DNA of 64,000 nt from Candidatus Woesearchaeota archaeon (lineage in GTDB: Archaea > Nanobdellota > Nanobdellia > Woesearchaeales > JACJVW01), in assembly GCA_020637435.1 (NCBI GenBank), contig JACJVW010000001.1, positions 718,210 to 782,209 of the forward strand, read 5' to 3'. Within the stretch, counting starts at the first letter, position 1. Every line of letters begins with the position of its first letter. The notes beneath the pieces are model-generated. The model had not been told where the DNA came from. It saw only the letters and a program-made list of their open reading frames with translations, and ran no database searches. The position numbers were made by a program, and so were the translations under genes. This document shows positions 25,557 to 35,092 of this stretch, piece after piece.

Positions 25557-26390
25557 TTGACGATTTTCGATTGGTGTATTAGATTGAGACTAGCGCAATT
25601 CATTGATGAACAGATATTTTACAGGCTCCCTACCGGCGTGTATTTCTTCTTCCATTTCCTCTCCTTACTAGTTCTTTTCCTAAGAAGGGTGGTGTTTGGT
25701 GGTGTTCTTAGACGTGACAAGTCAAAGAGTCACAAAGAATATAATGATACCAAACAAGTTCATGATACTTTTGATTCCCCATACCAGCAGAACATCCTTA
25801 TGGGTCTTTACAAGGGTAAGCTGACAAAAATGACATACCGGCAAGCTCGAGAGGTCTCGCTACGTCCATTATACAAAATGATTGAGGATCGCTTAAAAAA
25901 GCAGAAAAAACTCAAGGTGATAGAGATCGGCTGCGGAGCTGGTTTCAACCTTATCCTCCTGCATCGCAAATTTGGAGACCGGCTGCAGCTTTATGGCATG
26001 GACTATGCTGGCCGCAGGGTACAAAGGGCAAAGGAACAGTTGGGGGGCCATGCAAACCTCCATACTGGCTCTATCACAGAGCAAACAAAATACGGGGAAA
26101 ATGAATTTGACATAGTCTTCAGCTCTCATTGCCTCGAGCAGATACCTCATTACCTTCCATGTGCGATAAGAGAGATGGCACGGATCACAAAGAAAGACAT
26201 CATGCTCATGGAGCCTGCATTCTCGCTTGCAAATCCTGCACAAAAATTATACCTTATCGTATCGGACTTTGTTACAGTGATGAAAGAGGTGCTAGAAGAG
26301 TCAGACCTAAAGCTCAGGAGCATACACCCAAATGCTGTTTCTCCAAATCCGCTCAATAAGAGCGGGGTATTCATCCTCGAGAAAGCATAG
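25557..26390 (+). CDS. Class I SAM-dependent methyltransferase
   Basis: The 277-residue frame has a hydrophobic segment at about 30-48 and a methyltransferase domain from about 115: VIEIGCGAGFN (SAM motif I), YGMDYAG, FDIVFSSHCLEQIPH (motif IV region) and MEPAFSLA. The substrate is unknown. The start is uncertain: the frame begins with TTG at 25557. A CATTTAAATAAAC TATA box at about 25538-25549 would place transcription start near 25568, which favours the TTG at 25584 or an unusual start. The N-terminal hydrophobic part suggests membrane attachment. Confidence 0.8.
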   Translation: MTIFDWCIRLRLAQFIDEQIFYRLPTGVYFFFHFLSLLVLFLRRVVFGGVLRRDKSKSHKEYNDTKQVHDTFDSPYQQNILMGLYKGKLTKMTYRQAREVSLRPLYKMIEDRLKKQKKLKVIEIGCGAGFNLILLHRKFGDRLQLYGMDYAGRRVQRAKEQLGGHANLHTGSITEQTKYGENEFDIVFSSHCLEQIPHYLPCAIREMARITKKDIMLMEPAFSLANPAQKLYLIVSDFVTVMKEVLEESDLKLRSIHPNAVSPNPLNKSGVFILEKA

Positions 26391-26529
26391 TCCATTTAGT
26401 AGAAATTGAAGCTTATCCGTAGTGATGTGGGACATGGGGACGCTGAGTACACATGGCAATCTCCAAGCTTAAGTTTTGAAACAAACACTATGAAGTCCCT
26501 CGTCCTCTTATTAGTGTTATAAAGAAATA

Positions 26530-26641
26530 TGGGGACACTGAGATTCGAACTCAGATCCGCTGGTGTTTCCCTATGGTTGGTCACTGCAGAACCAGCCACC
26601 GACTGGAGCCAGCTATTCTAGCCAGGTTATACTATGTCCCC
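26530..26641 (-). tRNA. trnW: tRNA-Trp (CCA) with a 38-nt intron
   Basis: On the minus strand, acceptor GGGGACA pairs fully with TGTCCCC and discriminator A73. The anticodon stem GCTGG/CCAGC frames the loop CTCCAGA with anticodon CCA. The T arm is CTGAG-TTCGAAT-CTCAG. Exon 1 is 26641-26603, the intron 26602-26565 and exon 2 26564-26530; the mature RNA is 74 nt. The intron sits after position 37, the usual archaeal site. The D stem has one A-A mismatch (positions 12-23). A TTTTAAAC TATA-like box is near 26670-26680. The sequence between 26391 and 26529 holds nothing I recognise. Confidence 0.9.
26565..26602 (-). other. tRNA-Trp intron
   Basis: The 38-nt intron can fold as a hairpin with TGGCTGGT against ACCAACCA. 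It is too short to hold the box C/D guide RNA known from tRNA-Trp introns of some euryarchaea. Confidence 0.75.
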
Positions 26642-26716
26642 GTTAACCTTTGGCAAAGAGTGTCCTGTTTAAAAGCTTTTTTGCGATGAGAAAGTGTGGA
26701 AGATTATGTGAAAGTC

Positions 26717-28939
26717 CTATTTCTTCTTGGTTTTTTTCTTAGCAGTACTCTTCTTTTTTGGTTCCAGAACAATCTCCTGTTCTCTGTTGGATTCAAGTCG
26801 GCTAAGCAGTATGATGGTGACGACAAGCATGAGCAGGCCAAGTATAATATACCAGCGGTATTCTTTAAGGAAACTCATGATCGCTGATTCCTTCTCTTCC
26901 TTAGGTGGCGCTTCGTTGCGGATACAGACTTTCATGACATCTCCTTCCACATAGCCTCCTCGTCCGTCATCCGCACTAAGCTTAATATAATCAAGTCCGT
27001 AATAACCAAGGCTTGGCCAGAACTGTGCCCGGCTCTCTTCTATGGTGATATTCGTCATGGCAGGATACCTTACCACTCCAAATGTAAGATTATCTCCATC
27101 AGGATCAACAAAGAGCGAAGAAAGATTGATCTCATGCATCGTGTCTTTGTACATCTCTACACTGCAGTTCTCATATACGATCTCCTCTACAGTGATATTC
27201 TCTTCAGTTGCAGGCTCTTCGATCAAAGTAGTATTCTCTGTTGTCGCATTCTCGGTGATGGTGATCTCACCATGTGGCCAGAACCACCAGATAAGCAATA
27301 CAAGGAACAGGATGATTAAAAGCAGAAGAATAAGCCAGAGCCACCAAGGCAAGCCTTTTCTCTCTCTTTCCTTCTTAGTCTCTTTTGTCTCTGAGCTGCG
27401 TGTAGTACTGTCCTTACTCCGTGAGCTCAACAGCAGCAGGAGCAAAAGCAGCAGCAGCAGAGCCAGGATGATCCACCAGAAATTACCAAGGAGAAATGCG
27501 ATGAATCCTCCTTCCTTGTCCATCACTTGTATCTCTTTCGTCTCCTTGAAAACTCGGTCTTTGTCAGAAACGATGATAGTTGTCAGGTAATCTCCTTCGG
27601 AAACATTCTCATCAGCTTGCACAAGCAGGTAGAATCCCTTCATCTCTCCAGGCACAACCTGCATCTCTGCCAAAGCCACATAGATAGTTTCATTACCATC
27701 GTCGATGGCATTGACTGCTTTGATGAATTTAGGCCCCTCGATGCTGACTTTGTATCGTGCATCTTCTGCGCCATTATTGGAAAGGTTGACTTGTAGTCTG
27801 GACTCTCCAAGCCCAACGCTACCCTCTTCTATCTCGATACCCGGTGTGCTGCACCAGATGATCTCGATAGGTACATCATACACCTGTCTCGTCTCGCTGA
27901 CATCATCGACTGCCCTTACTCGCACATTGGTAATGCCCTGCACGCTTGATGCAGGACTTACATTGACGAAAGTGACGGCGCTTTGGCCAGGACTCATGTT
28001 CACAAGGCGTTCAACAACAGCGTATGCGGGGATCTCACTGGCGGCAGTGATGGTATAGCTGTTCACCATTGTTGCGTCGTTCGTGACCTTGATGGGTAAT
28101 AGTGTTGACGTGCCGTCGCACATGCTGTAAGCTTCAGTTGCTGCTTCATAGCCCGGTACGTCGGTCATCTCACCAAAACCGAGCGTATAGTCAAAGCAGG
28201 CGTCCACAACATACGTGAATGGTATCTTCTCTTCCTGCATGTTCTTTTCTGAAGAAAGGGTAAAAGTAAGGTTGTGCTCACCTGCTGTTAAGCAGGGGCT
28301 CTCGACGATGACATAGAATGACGCTGAGTCCCCTGGTGCAAGCACAAGGCTCTTCATACTCTGACTCACCCGCTTCGTAAGGCTTGCCGGAATGTCGACG
28401 TCCAAAGTGATGGTATCGATGAACTCTCGGGTGTTGCGCACCTCTATCTCTATGGATTCTGTCGTGCACGGACAGGTGTTAACTGATTTTTTATCTATTC
28501 GATACGCGAAATTATCGCATTGTAGGAAAGTGATGGTCTGGGTAAGCTCTTTGCTTGGTCCGCCCTGTTCATCGATCCGGGTAACTCTGGGAAAATCTCC
28601 GGTCATCCCGCAAGGTGCATTGGTGATAAGAGTAAGCTCCTGAGGAGATCCGTCGCTGATGATGATGTCATTCGGATAGTAGCTTGTATACTGGGCAGCG
28701 GAACCGTTTACGCTTATCTCATACAAGCTGATTGTATCAAGATACACGTCCAGTTCTTCGCTGTTTTCGAGAACTTCGACTCCTGCCGCAGGATTTGTGA
28801 TAGTGATGGTTGATGGTTCGGTACTGCTGCACCAGCATGCATATTGGTGTGCATCTGATGCAGTTGCGTAGAAATTGGCTGATACGCCGAAGGCCAATGC
28901 GATGACGAGTAAGAATGTGATAAATAGTTGCTTATTCAT
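26717..28939 (-). CDS. Large membrane-anchored surface protein
   Basis: The 740-residue protein has a signal peptide (NKQLFITFLLVIALAFGVSA). A long extracellular part of about 450 residues follows, with several Ig/NEW3-like beta domains and Cys-rich stretches (YACWCSS, NTCPCTT). There are then two close membrane helices (about 495-515 with a run of nine Leu, and about 545-570), another external beta domain with DPDGDNL, a last membrane helix and a Lys-rich tail. There are many N-glycosylation sequons. The product is probably a surface scaffold or adhesin. GAGGT precedes the ATG, and the gene follows the 28989-30287 gene by 49 bp in one operon. Confidence 0.75.
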   Translation of the reverse strand: MNKQLFITFLLVIALAFGVSANFYATASDAHQYACWCSSTEPSTITITNPAAGVEVLENSEELDVYLDTISLYEISVNGSAAQYTSYYPNDIIISDGSPQELTLITNAPCGMTGDFPRVTRIDEQGGPSKELTQTITFLQCDNFAYRIDKKSVNTCPCTTESIEIEVRNTREFIDTITLDVDIPASLTKRVSQSMKSLVLAPGDSASFYVIVESPCLTAGEHNLTFTLSSEKNMQEEKIPFTYVVDACFDYTLGFGEMTDVPGYEAATEAYSMCDGTSTLLPIKVTNDATMVNSYTITAASEIPAYAVVERLVNMSPGQSAVTFVNVSPASSVQGITNVRVRAVDDVSETRQVYDVPIEIIWCSTPGIEIEEGSVGLGESRLQVNLSNNGAEDARYKVSIEGPKFIKAVNAIDDGNETIYVALAEMQVVPGEMKGFYLLVQADENVSEGDYLTTIIVSDKDRVFKETKEIQVMDKEGGFIAFLLGNFWWIILALLLLLLLLLLLSSRSKDSTTRSSETKETKKERERKGLPWWLWLILLLLIILFLVLLIWWFWPHGEITITENATTENTTLIEEPATEENITVEEIVYENCSVEMYKDTMHEINLSSLFVDPDGDNLTFGVVRYPAMTNITIEESRAQFWPSLGYYGLDYIKLSADDGRGGYVEGDVMKVCIRNEAPPKEEKESAIMSFLKEYRWYIILGLLMLVVTIILLSRLESNREQEIVLEPKKKSTAKKKTKKK

Positions 28940-28988
28940 TCTGCCATGACCTCAAAAGATGATAAGAAAAAAAGAAGTAAAAAAAGAC

Positions 28989-30287
28989 TTAGTAGTAAGT
29001 CTGACCCTCGTCGTCTTTGTCGCCTTTTAGCTTATTGAATCCTACGATAAGTGCTAGTAGGATAAGCAGGACAACTAGGACGATAAGTCCGACTTCAAGT
29101 CCTTTCTTTACTTTGTCCCAACCCTGGGAGCTTGCAGTTGCGTCTTCAGAACCTGCTGCGCCGTCTTCAGCGACAGTTGCTTTAAGAGCTACTTCCTTAA
29201 GCTCTTTGCCGTCAGCGAAGACTTTGACAGAGAACATATGCTCTCCTGCGGTAGCTTCTTCTTCAGCGGTTAGGTAGATATACATAGCCTTTGTCTCGCC
29301 AGCTCCAACAACCATGGTGTTTGATGGGGTTACTTTACTGGTTGCCCAGCCTGCGGTACCGTCGACGTTGACAGTGTATACTTTGCTGCTGCTTCCCATA
29401 TTGGATACAGTTACAGGGTAGATTGATCCGCTCTCACCTACGACAAGATCCTGGTTGCTGCTGCCGATATTTAGCACAGTCTTCTCAGGTTTATCCTGGG
29501 ATGAGGAACTCTCTGATGCATAGCAAGCTTCATCAGCGATGACACGGATACTGGTCTCTTTGGTTACTCTGTCATAGCCTTCGTCATATTCTACTTCAGC
29601 TACAGCGGTATAGACTCCTGCTGCGGTGCATGCAGGGATCCGTAGGTAAAGCTCCTCAGAGGTGATGGAATCTTCCTCGTCTAGCTCATCGATATAGTCG
29701 GATGCGCTAACGCCAAGTGCAGGGATACTGACTCGGACACGTAGGCTGTCTTCATCCTGTTCACCGACGTTCTTGATTCGTACGGTGGATAGGAGTGCAC
29801 GGCCTGCGACAACCTCTCCCTCAGGGGAGAAGATGACATCCTTGATCTCAAGTCCGTGTCGTGCGGATTTAAGGACGATGCGAAGAAGCATTTCTTCACT
29901 GCCGCCAGTTCGGCCGCCTACTCGGACGATGAGGTCATAATTGTCTTTGTCAGCATCTGTAGGAATCTTGATATTGAGATTCTTATAGACGGTCTCATTT
30001 GGATCGATGTTGAAAGTGTGTGAAGAATCGGAAATCTCATTGACATCATTGTACTCGTAACCGAGCATGTCAACCTCGATTTCAACATCTTTCTCTCTCT
30101 CTTCTGCTGTTACTTTTATTCTAAAGTCTAGCTTGTCTCCTCGCTCGACGACCAGATTGTCTCCATCTTCATAAACGTCTCCATTTATTTTGACAGATTC
30201 AAGAGTCGGTAGAGCGGTTGCTGCAGCACTGAACATAAAGAGAAATGCTGCCAGGATGGCTAGTGTACTGATTGCTTTTCCTTTCAT
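28989..30287 (-). CDS. Surface protein with Ig-like domains and C-terminal anchor
   Basis: The 432-residue protein has a signal peptide (MKGKAISTLAILAAFLFMFS, cleavage near ATALP), beta-sandwich domains of the CARDB/NEW3 type (VSIPALGVSASDYIDELDEED, VTVSNMGSSSKVYTVNVDG), and a C-terminal membrane helix (GLIVLVVLLILLALIVG) with an acidic tail. COG1361-like archaeal surface proteins look the same. The ATG at 30287 is chosen because it starts the signal peptide; the longer frame to 30362 is not needed and would include the TATA region near 30326-30333. It is the first gene of a two-gene surface operon. Confidence 0.8.
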   Translation of the reverse strand: MKGKAISTLAILAAFLFMFSAAATALPTLESVKINGDVYEDGDNLVVERGDKLDFRIKVTAEEREKDVEIEVDMLGYEYNDVNEISDSSHTFNIDPNETVYKNLNIKIPTDADKDNYDLIVRVGGRTGGSEEMLLRIVLKSARHGLEIKDVIFSPEGEVVAGRALLSTVRIKNVGEQDEDSLRVRVSIPALGVSASDYIDELDEEDSITSEELYLRIPACTAAGVYTAVAEVEYDEGYDRVTKETSIRVIADEACYASESSSSQDKPEKTVLNIGSSNQDLVVGESGSIYPVTVSNMGSSSKVYTVNVDGTAGWATSKVTPSNTMVVGAGETKAMYIYLTAEEEATAGEHMFSVKVFADGKELKEVALKATVAEDGAAGSEDATASSQGWDKVKKGLEVGLIVLVVLLILLALIVGFNKLKGDKDDEGQTYY

Positions 30288-30417
30288 TTTGGTTTTAACC
30301 CCCACCTTTTCTAAAGTGTAAAAAGTGTATATGCGGTCAATGAGCGATATAAAATCCAACACCTGTCCGCATGGTCAAGTAGTTAAAATCTTTAACCATC
30401 TCCTAGTAACTCATATG

Positions 30418-30560
30418 CTGTATTTAAAGTTTGTGCTTACTCTACAATGGTATCGGACATTGTTTATGGGGGCGTAATCCCAGCTATGTACTAAAGCCTT
30501 GTGGACCTTAAAGGACCCCCTGCGTCCGGCAATGAGGAACTTTAACAACCTTTAATAATT
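30418..30560 (+). other. Possible small leaderless gene or short RNA
   Basis: A TGTATTTAAAG box at 30418-30428 lies about 24 bp before an ATG at 30447 that opens only a 15-codon frame (MVSDIVYGGVIPAMY). Downstream there is a small GGAC/GTCC hairpin and then the TATA box (CTTTAATAATT, about 30548-30558) of the next gene. It could be a tiny protein or a non-coding RNA. The evidence is the well-placed box only. Confidence 0.25.
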
Positions 30561-30580
30561 CTACCCGGCCAAACGAATGG

Positions 30581-31711
30581 ATGAAGATAGCGATAGTCGG
30601 TGCCGGACCCTCCGGAAGTTATGTGGCATATCTTTTTGCACAGGCTGATCATGAAGTGGTGCTCTTTGAAGAACATCCCCAAGTAGGTACCCCTGTGCAA
30701 TGCACGGGCATTGTAACAAGCAAGATTGATGCCATCCTCCCTCTTAAAGACGTAGTGAAAGAGGCAAAAGTCAATACCATCACCAAAGCGCGCATCTACG
30801 CCCCATCTAAAAATGCAGTTGATTTCGAGCTTAAAGAGAAGAACTACATTCTCAACCGCGGCTACTTTGACCAGCTTATTGCAAAAAAAGCCCAGGCAGC
30901 CGGAGCAGAGCTGCGCCTCGGTACTCGGGTAACCAGTTCTCACCAGGGTATGGTAAGTTTCAAGACACAAACCGGTGTCATGACCGAACGCTATGACGTG
31001 GTCATTGGGGCAGATGGTCCAAATAGCATCATCGCCAAAGAAGTTCTCGCAAAACATGCAAGGAAAAGGTCACCTTGGGGCGGTCTGCAGGCAACAGTGG
31101 CATGCGACAATGGAAATGTAGTTGAATTCTATCCCTACTGGGGAACTTATTCCTGGGTCGTTCCGGAAGGCAAATGCAGGGCACGTATAGGTCTGGTAGG
31201 CAACAAAGACACCAAGAAGCAGTTTGATGAATTTGTCAAATGGCGCATGGGGGCTACACCAAAATTCCTCACTCGCGAAGCCGGCATCATCCCTTACTAC
31301 GCTCCTCATCTCAGCTCCAAAAAAGGTATGACCTTCCTCCTCGGTGACGCTGCAGGTCAGGTGAAGGCTACGACCGGTGGTGGCATCATCCCTGGTCTTG
31401 AGGCTGCTGAAGCGCTCTTTGAGGCAGTAACAGAGGGTAAAGACTACGCCTGTCTCTGGAAAAAGCGCGTCGGAAGGAATCTCCTCATGCACAATCTCAT
31501 GAGATCTCTCCTGGATGTCTGCAAGGACAAAGACTATGAATATCTCGTCAAGATTATCAAAAGGAAAGATGTAAAGGCGATCATTGAGCACAGTGACCGC
31601 GAGTATCCTGTCCAATATCTCTACAGGCTTCTTGCAAAAGAACCGAGGTTAATGCTTTTCGGCTCTGGCCTCCTGTTGCGCTCGATTATGCAAAACAAAA
31701 AGCTTTTTTAA
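30581..31711 (+). CDS. Geranylgeranyl reductase family protein
   Basis: The 376-residue flavoprotein starts with the FAD Rossmann motif IVGAGPSGSYVA, then the FEEH motif. It has PVQCTGIVT (family motif), VIGADGPNS and the second FAD motif FLLGDAAGQVKATTGGGI. This matches archaeal digeranylgeranylglycerophospholipid reductases, which saturate the isoprenoid chains of membrane lipids; some relatives act on other polyprenyl groups such as dolichol. Given the AglB gene next door, reduction of a dolichol carrier is also possible. The ATG lies 28 bp after a TATA box, so it is leaderless. Confidence 0.9.
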   Translation: MKIAIVGAGPSGSYVAYLFAQADHEVVLFEEHPQVGTPVQCTGIVTSKIDAILPLKDVVKEAKVNTITKARIYAPSKNAVDFELKEKNYILNRGYFDQLIAKKAQAAGAELRLGTRVTSSHQGMVSFKTQTGVMTERYDVVIGADGPNSIIAKEVLAKHARKRSPWGGLQATVACDNGNVVEFYPYWGTYSWVVPEGKCRARIGLVGNKDTKKQFDEFVKWRMGATPKFLTREAGIIPYYAPHLSSKKGMTFLLGDAAGQVKATTGGGIIPGLEAAEALFEAVTEGKDYACLWKKRVGRNLLMHNLMRSLLDVCKDKDYEYLVKIIKRKDVKAIIEHSDREYPVQYLYRLLAKEPRLMLFGSGLLLRSIMQNKKLF

Positions 31712-31788
31712 TCCAACAGAAGCTACTCCTGCTACTGGGTGTGTTGGACCCTTGTACTGCAAATGTACGGATTAAGATTCTGTTGGAT
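31711..31788 (+). other. 11-bp inverted repeat with alternative hairpin
   Basis: ATCCAACAGAA at 31711-31721 is the exact reverse complement of TTCTGTTGGAT at 31778-31788. TGTTGGA at 31742-31748 can pair with the same left arm, so two mutually exclusive stems are possible. The region lies between the reductase stop and the AglB start. It may be a terminator or leader structure. Confidence 0.4.
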
Positions 31789-31894
31789 CGGTGAACAGTT
31801 CAGAGTGCTTCGGTAGCGCAAGAAGAGTGCCGGTTCAAGAGGATGGGCATTTTCCGCTAGATGGATACAACGCAATTATATTGGGGTTTAGTAG

Positions 31895-34800
31895 ATGAGA
31901 AGAAGAAGAGAGAAATCAGATGAAGAGACCCTTGATCTGAAAAGTATGTTTACATCATTCATGAAAAAGAAAGACGATGACGAAGACGTCACCGTCGACG
32001 TTGGACAAGCCAGGAAATTTCTGACCACATATGGCGTAATGCTGCTGGTGCTCATACCTATCATAATATCCATCTTCTTCAGGGCTGCTCCCTTGACTCT
32101 GCCTGTTGCAGATGATTGGGCTCAGTCAACTGTCGACAATTACTTCAAATCTGAGATAGCGCGTCAGGTCAACCAGCAAAATCCGAATCTTCCGGATATA
32201 AATAAGCAACAGATAATAAATGACCAATACGCCGAATTCTATGCGAACAACAAAGCGACCATAGAACAGCAGGTGACAGGCACTGCAGCACACTTCCGTT
32301 CAAGGATGCAGGACGAATCCGGTCAGACCTACCTCCTCGCTATCGACCCGTACGTATGGTACAGCTACACTAAAAACTATATTGAGTATGGTCATTGGGG
32401 CAACGAATATGTGGATGGCAAATCATGGTTCACCTTGCGAAACGGTAGAGAGGGCCAACCCGCTCCAGACACGATGCTCTTCTTCTCCACCTTTGGTGTT
32501 ATTATCTATAAAATCATGAATATTTTCACGGACACCTCTGTCATGAAAGCGGTTTTCCTCATCCCGCTCGTTCTCATGACTATCGCAACCGCGGCAGCAT
32601 ACTTCGTAGGTCTGCGCATTTCAGGCGTTGTTGGGGCATTGATAGCAAGTATTATCATCGGCATCCACCCGGGCCTCTTAGGTAGGACTGCCGCAGGATT
32701 CTCCGATACAGACAACGTCATCGCATTCTTCGAGATTCTGGTCATAGCGACCTTCTTCATCGCGTATGAATTGAAGAACCGAAAGATAGGCATAGGTATT
32801 GCTGCAGCATCAGGTATATTGACAGGTATCTATGGTTTTATGCACCAGAGTTGGTGGCATACCTATGATTTCATCCTTTTCGCCGCTGGTGCGACACTGG
32901 TGTTCCTCATAGCAACTCATTTCAGGGAACATAAGTTCAGGTTTGATAATCTGGTCAAGATGGAGAGCATACGCCACATTTTCATCTTGACGATGACTCT
33001 CGTAGTGTCGACCACAGTCACAATCCTGGGAATATCTTTATTGCGTGGGAAATCCCTCCTAAATGGACTTACTGCGGCGATAGGTGACCCCATCATGGAG
33101 CCGTTGGGATTCATGGTGCGAAAGTCGGTCGCAGTGACTACGGTTTGGCCAAACGTCCTGACTACTGTTGCTGAGCTTAACCAGAGCTCTGTGTCAGCAG
33201 TGATAAGTCAGCTCGGGGGCAAACTGCTTTTCGCATTGAGCATAATCGGTGTAATCTATCTATTGCTCAAGAAAGTTGATGGTGAGAGGAAATACTTCAT
33301 CTACGGTGTTCTGCTTGCGCTCTGGTACGCATCATCGGTTTACGCTGCGCAGTCCAGTGTCCGATTTATTGCCTTCGTCGTTCCGGCGTTCGCATTTTCT
33401 CTTGGGGCATTTGCGGCATTCGTCTATGATTTCATCTCAGGCTTGCTTGAGACCCAGTTTAGGATAAGCAAATGGGCGACGCGACCAGTCGTCATTCTGT
33501 TGCTCTTCTTCATCGTCCTCATGCCAGTCCTAAAGAGTGCGGAGGTGACTGCCAAGAATGAAGTGCCAAGTATGAATGACGCATGGTATACCGCGCTTCA
33601 GAACATCAAGGCTGATGGGGATGATGGTATCATAACTTCATGGTGGGATTTCGGCCACTGGTTCGTAGCGATTGGAGAAAGACGTGTGACCTTTGATGGC
33701 GGCGACCAGGGTGAGCGTATCCACTGGGTCGGTAAGTCTCTCTTGACGGACAATGAGAAACTGTCTGTTGGCATCCTGCGGATGCTCAATTGCGGCCAGG
33801 AGAAGGCGCCCCATGTTCTTGCTGGATTCCTTGACGGTAACACCGTACGTGCTATCAAGATACTTGATGAGATAATGGTAGTCTCTCGACCTGAAGCTAG
33901 TGAGATACTGCTGGATGCAGGATTGACTGATGATCAGATCTCTCAAGTACTGGAAGTCACCCATTGCGAAGATCTTTTACCTCAATACTATATCGCATCC
34001 GATGATATGATCGGCAAAGCGGGTGTATGGGGTCACTTTGGAAGCTGGAATTTTACCAAAGCATCCATGTTCAACAAAGTGCACAGGCTTACGCAGACCA
34101 AAGGTGTCGATGTGCTCATGAATGATTTCGGCTATGATCAGGCCGGAGCATCAAGACTGTTCCAGGAGATTAAGACAGCCAACGCAGACCAGTGGATATC
34201 ACCATGGCCCGGTTATCAGGGCCTTAGTTCATGCAGTTTCATTGGTGATACGGCTACCTGCGGAAATGGTCTCATCGTAAATCTGACGACGATGGACGCA
34301 AGGCTTTCGCTTCAGGGAGGGGTAGGTATTCCTTACTCTGTAGTATATCCGACTGAAGAGGATATCGTGGAGAAGCCACTGGCGAATGCCAATATCCCTA
34401 TATCTGCAGTGCTTATCCCAAGCGGTGCTGGATTTCAAAGCATCCTTGCTGACCCGTTGCAGGCTGATGGCATGTTCACACGGTTATTCTTCTTTGACGG
34501 TCACGGCCTTGAATGCTTTGATCAGTTCGACTATCAGCAGAGCTTCACCAACAACCAGATATATGTCTACAAAGTTGACTGGTCATGCTCAAGCAAAGCG
34601 GTGATGCCTGAACTTGCAGCTGCAAAGTCGGCAGCCGAGCAGGTGATGGAAGCTGAAGCAGCGGCACCTCAGGACGTGGTAGAAGCGTCGCACATCCTCT
34701 TGACCTTGGATAACAGAACTGAAGAAGAGGCGATCGCCCTTGCGAACGAGATTATCGCTCAAGTGAACGAGACCAATTTCGCTGACCTTGCAAGGCAGTA

Positions 34801-34975
34801 TTCAGAGGGTCCCTCTGCTCCTGCTGGTGGTGCGCTTGGCTGGTTCAGCCGAGGCATGATGGTTGCTCCCTTTGAGGAGGCTGCTTTCGCTCTGGAGCCA
34901 GGTGAAGTAAGTGCACCGGTCAAGACAGAATTCGGTTACCACATCATCTACGTCACCGGCAAAGATCAGCGTTAG
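31895..34975 (+). CDS. aglB: Oligosaccharyltransferase AglB/STT3 with parvulin domain
   Basis: The 1026-residue protein transfers lipid-linked glycans to Asn of surface proteins on the outer face of the membrane. After a charged N-terminus come about 12 transmembrane helices. The first external loop has an acidic AIDPYVWY motif near residue 150, and the catalytic WWDFG is at about 583-587. The soluble domain continues to about 920. The last 100 residues (ASHILLTLDN, NFADLARQYSEGPSA, GGALGWFSRGMMVAPFEEAA, FGYHIIYVTG) are a parvulin-type prolyl isomerase domain. I do not know this domain as part of AglB elsewhere. A TATA-like CAATTATATTGG is near 31870. Confidence 0.93.
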   Translation: MRRRREKSDEETLDLKSMFTSFMKKKDDDEDVTVDVGQARKFLTTYGVMLLVLIPIIISIFFRAAPLTLPVADDWAQSTVDNYFKSEIARQVNQQNPNLPDINKQQIINDQYAEFYANNKATIEQQVTGTAAHFRSRMQDESGQTYLLAIDPYVWYSYTKNYIEYGHWGNEYVDGKSWFTLRNGREGQPAPDTMLFFSTFGVIIYKIMNIFTDTSVMKAVFLIPLVLMTIATAAAYFVGLRISGVVGALIASIIIGIHPGLLGRTAAGFSDTDNVIAFFEILVIATFFIAYELKNRKIGIGIAAASGILTGIYGFMHQSWWHTYDFILFAAGATLVFLIATHFREHKFRFDNLVKMESIRHIFILTMTLVVSTTVTILGISLLRGKSLLNGLTAAIGDPIMEPLGFMVRKSVAVTTVWPNVLTTVAELNQSSVSAVISQLGGKLLFALSIIGVIYLLLKKVDGERKYFIYGVLLALWYASSVYAAQSSVRFIAFVVPAFAFSLGAFAAFVYDFISGLLETQFRISKWATRPVVILLLFFIVLMPVLKSAEVTAKNEVPSMNDAWYTALQNIKADGDDGIITSWWDFGHWFVAIGERRVTFDGGDQGERIHWVGKSLLTDNEKLSVGILRMLNCGQEKAPHVLAGFLDGNTVRAIKILDEIMVVSRPEASEILLDAGLTDDQISQVLEVTHCEDLLPQYYIASDDMIGKAGVWGHFGSWNFTKASMFNKVHRLTQTKGVDVLMNDFGYDQAGASRLFQEIKTANADQWISPWPGYQGLSSCSFIGDTATCGNGLIVNLTTMDARLSLQGGVGIPYSVVYPTEEDIVEKPLANANIPISAVLIPSGAGFQSILADPLQADGMFTRLFFFDGHGLECFDQFDYQQSFTNNQIYVYKVDWSCSSKAVMPELAAAKSAAEQVMEAEAAAPQDVVEASHILLTLDNRTEEEAIALANEIIAQVNETNFADLARQYSEGPSAPAGGALGWFSRGMMVAPFEEAAFALEPGEVSAPVKTEFGYHIIYVTGKDQR

Positions 34976-35092
34976 TCTTAATTTCTACGATTTCACCTTT
35001 TTATTTCAAATTGTTTTCTTCCTTGGAAAAACAGCGTTCTGCTTTGCACAACATTAATAAATCCAATTCTGGCCCTATGCATTGGGGATAGC

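Noticed and set aside
26396..26599. Open reading frame of 67 codons on the minus strand
   Set aside because: It covers the intron and second exon of tRNA-Trp; it is not a coding gene.
27400..27480. Possible repeat expansion in the 740-residue protein
   Set aside because: The Leu run is part of a membrane helix; codons are mixed (CTG, TTG, CTC), so it is not a simple DNA repeat of special interest.
31789..31894. tRNA-like or box C/D RNA before aglB
   Set aside because: A GGTTCAAGA motif is present, but no acceptor or anticodon stem can be built and the C and D boxes are not convincing.
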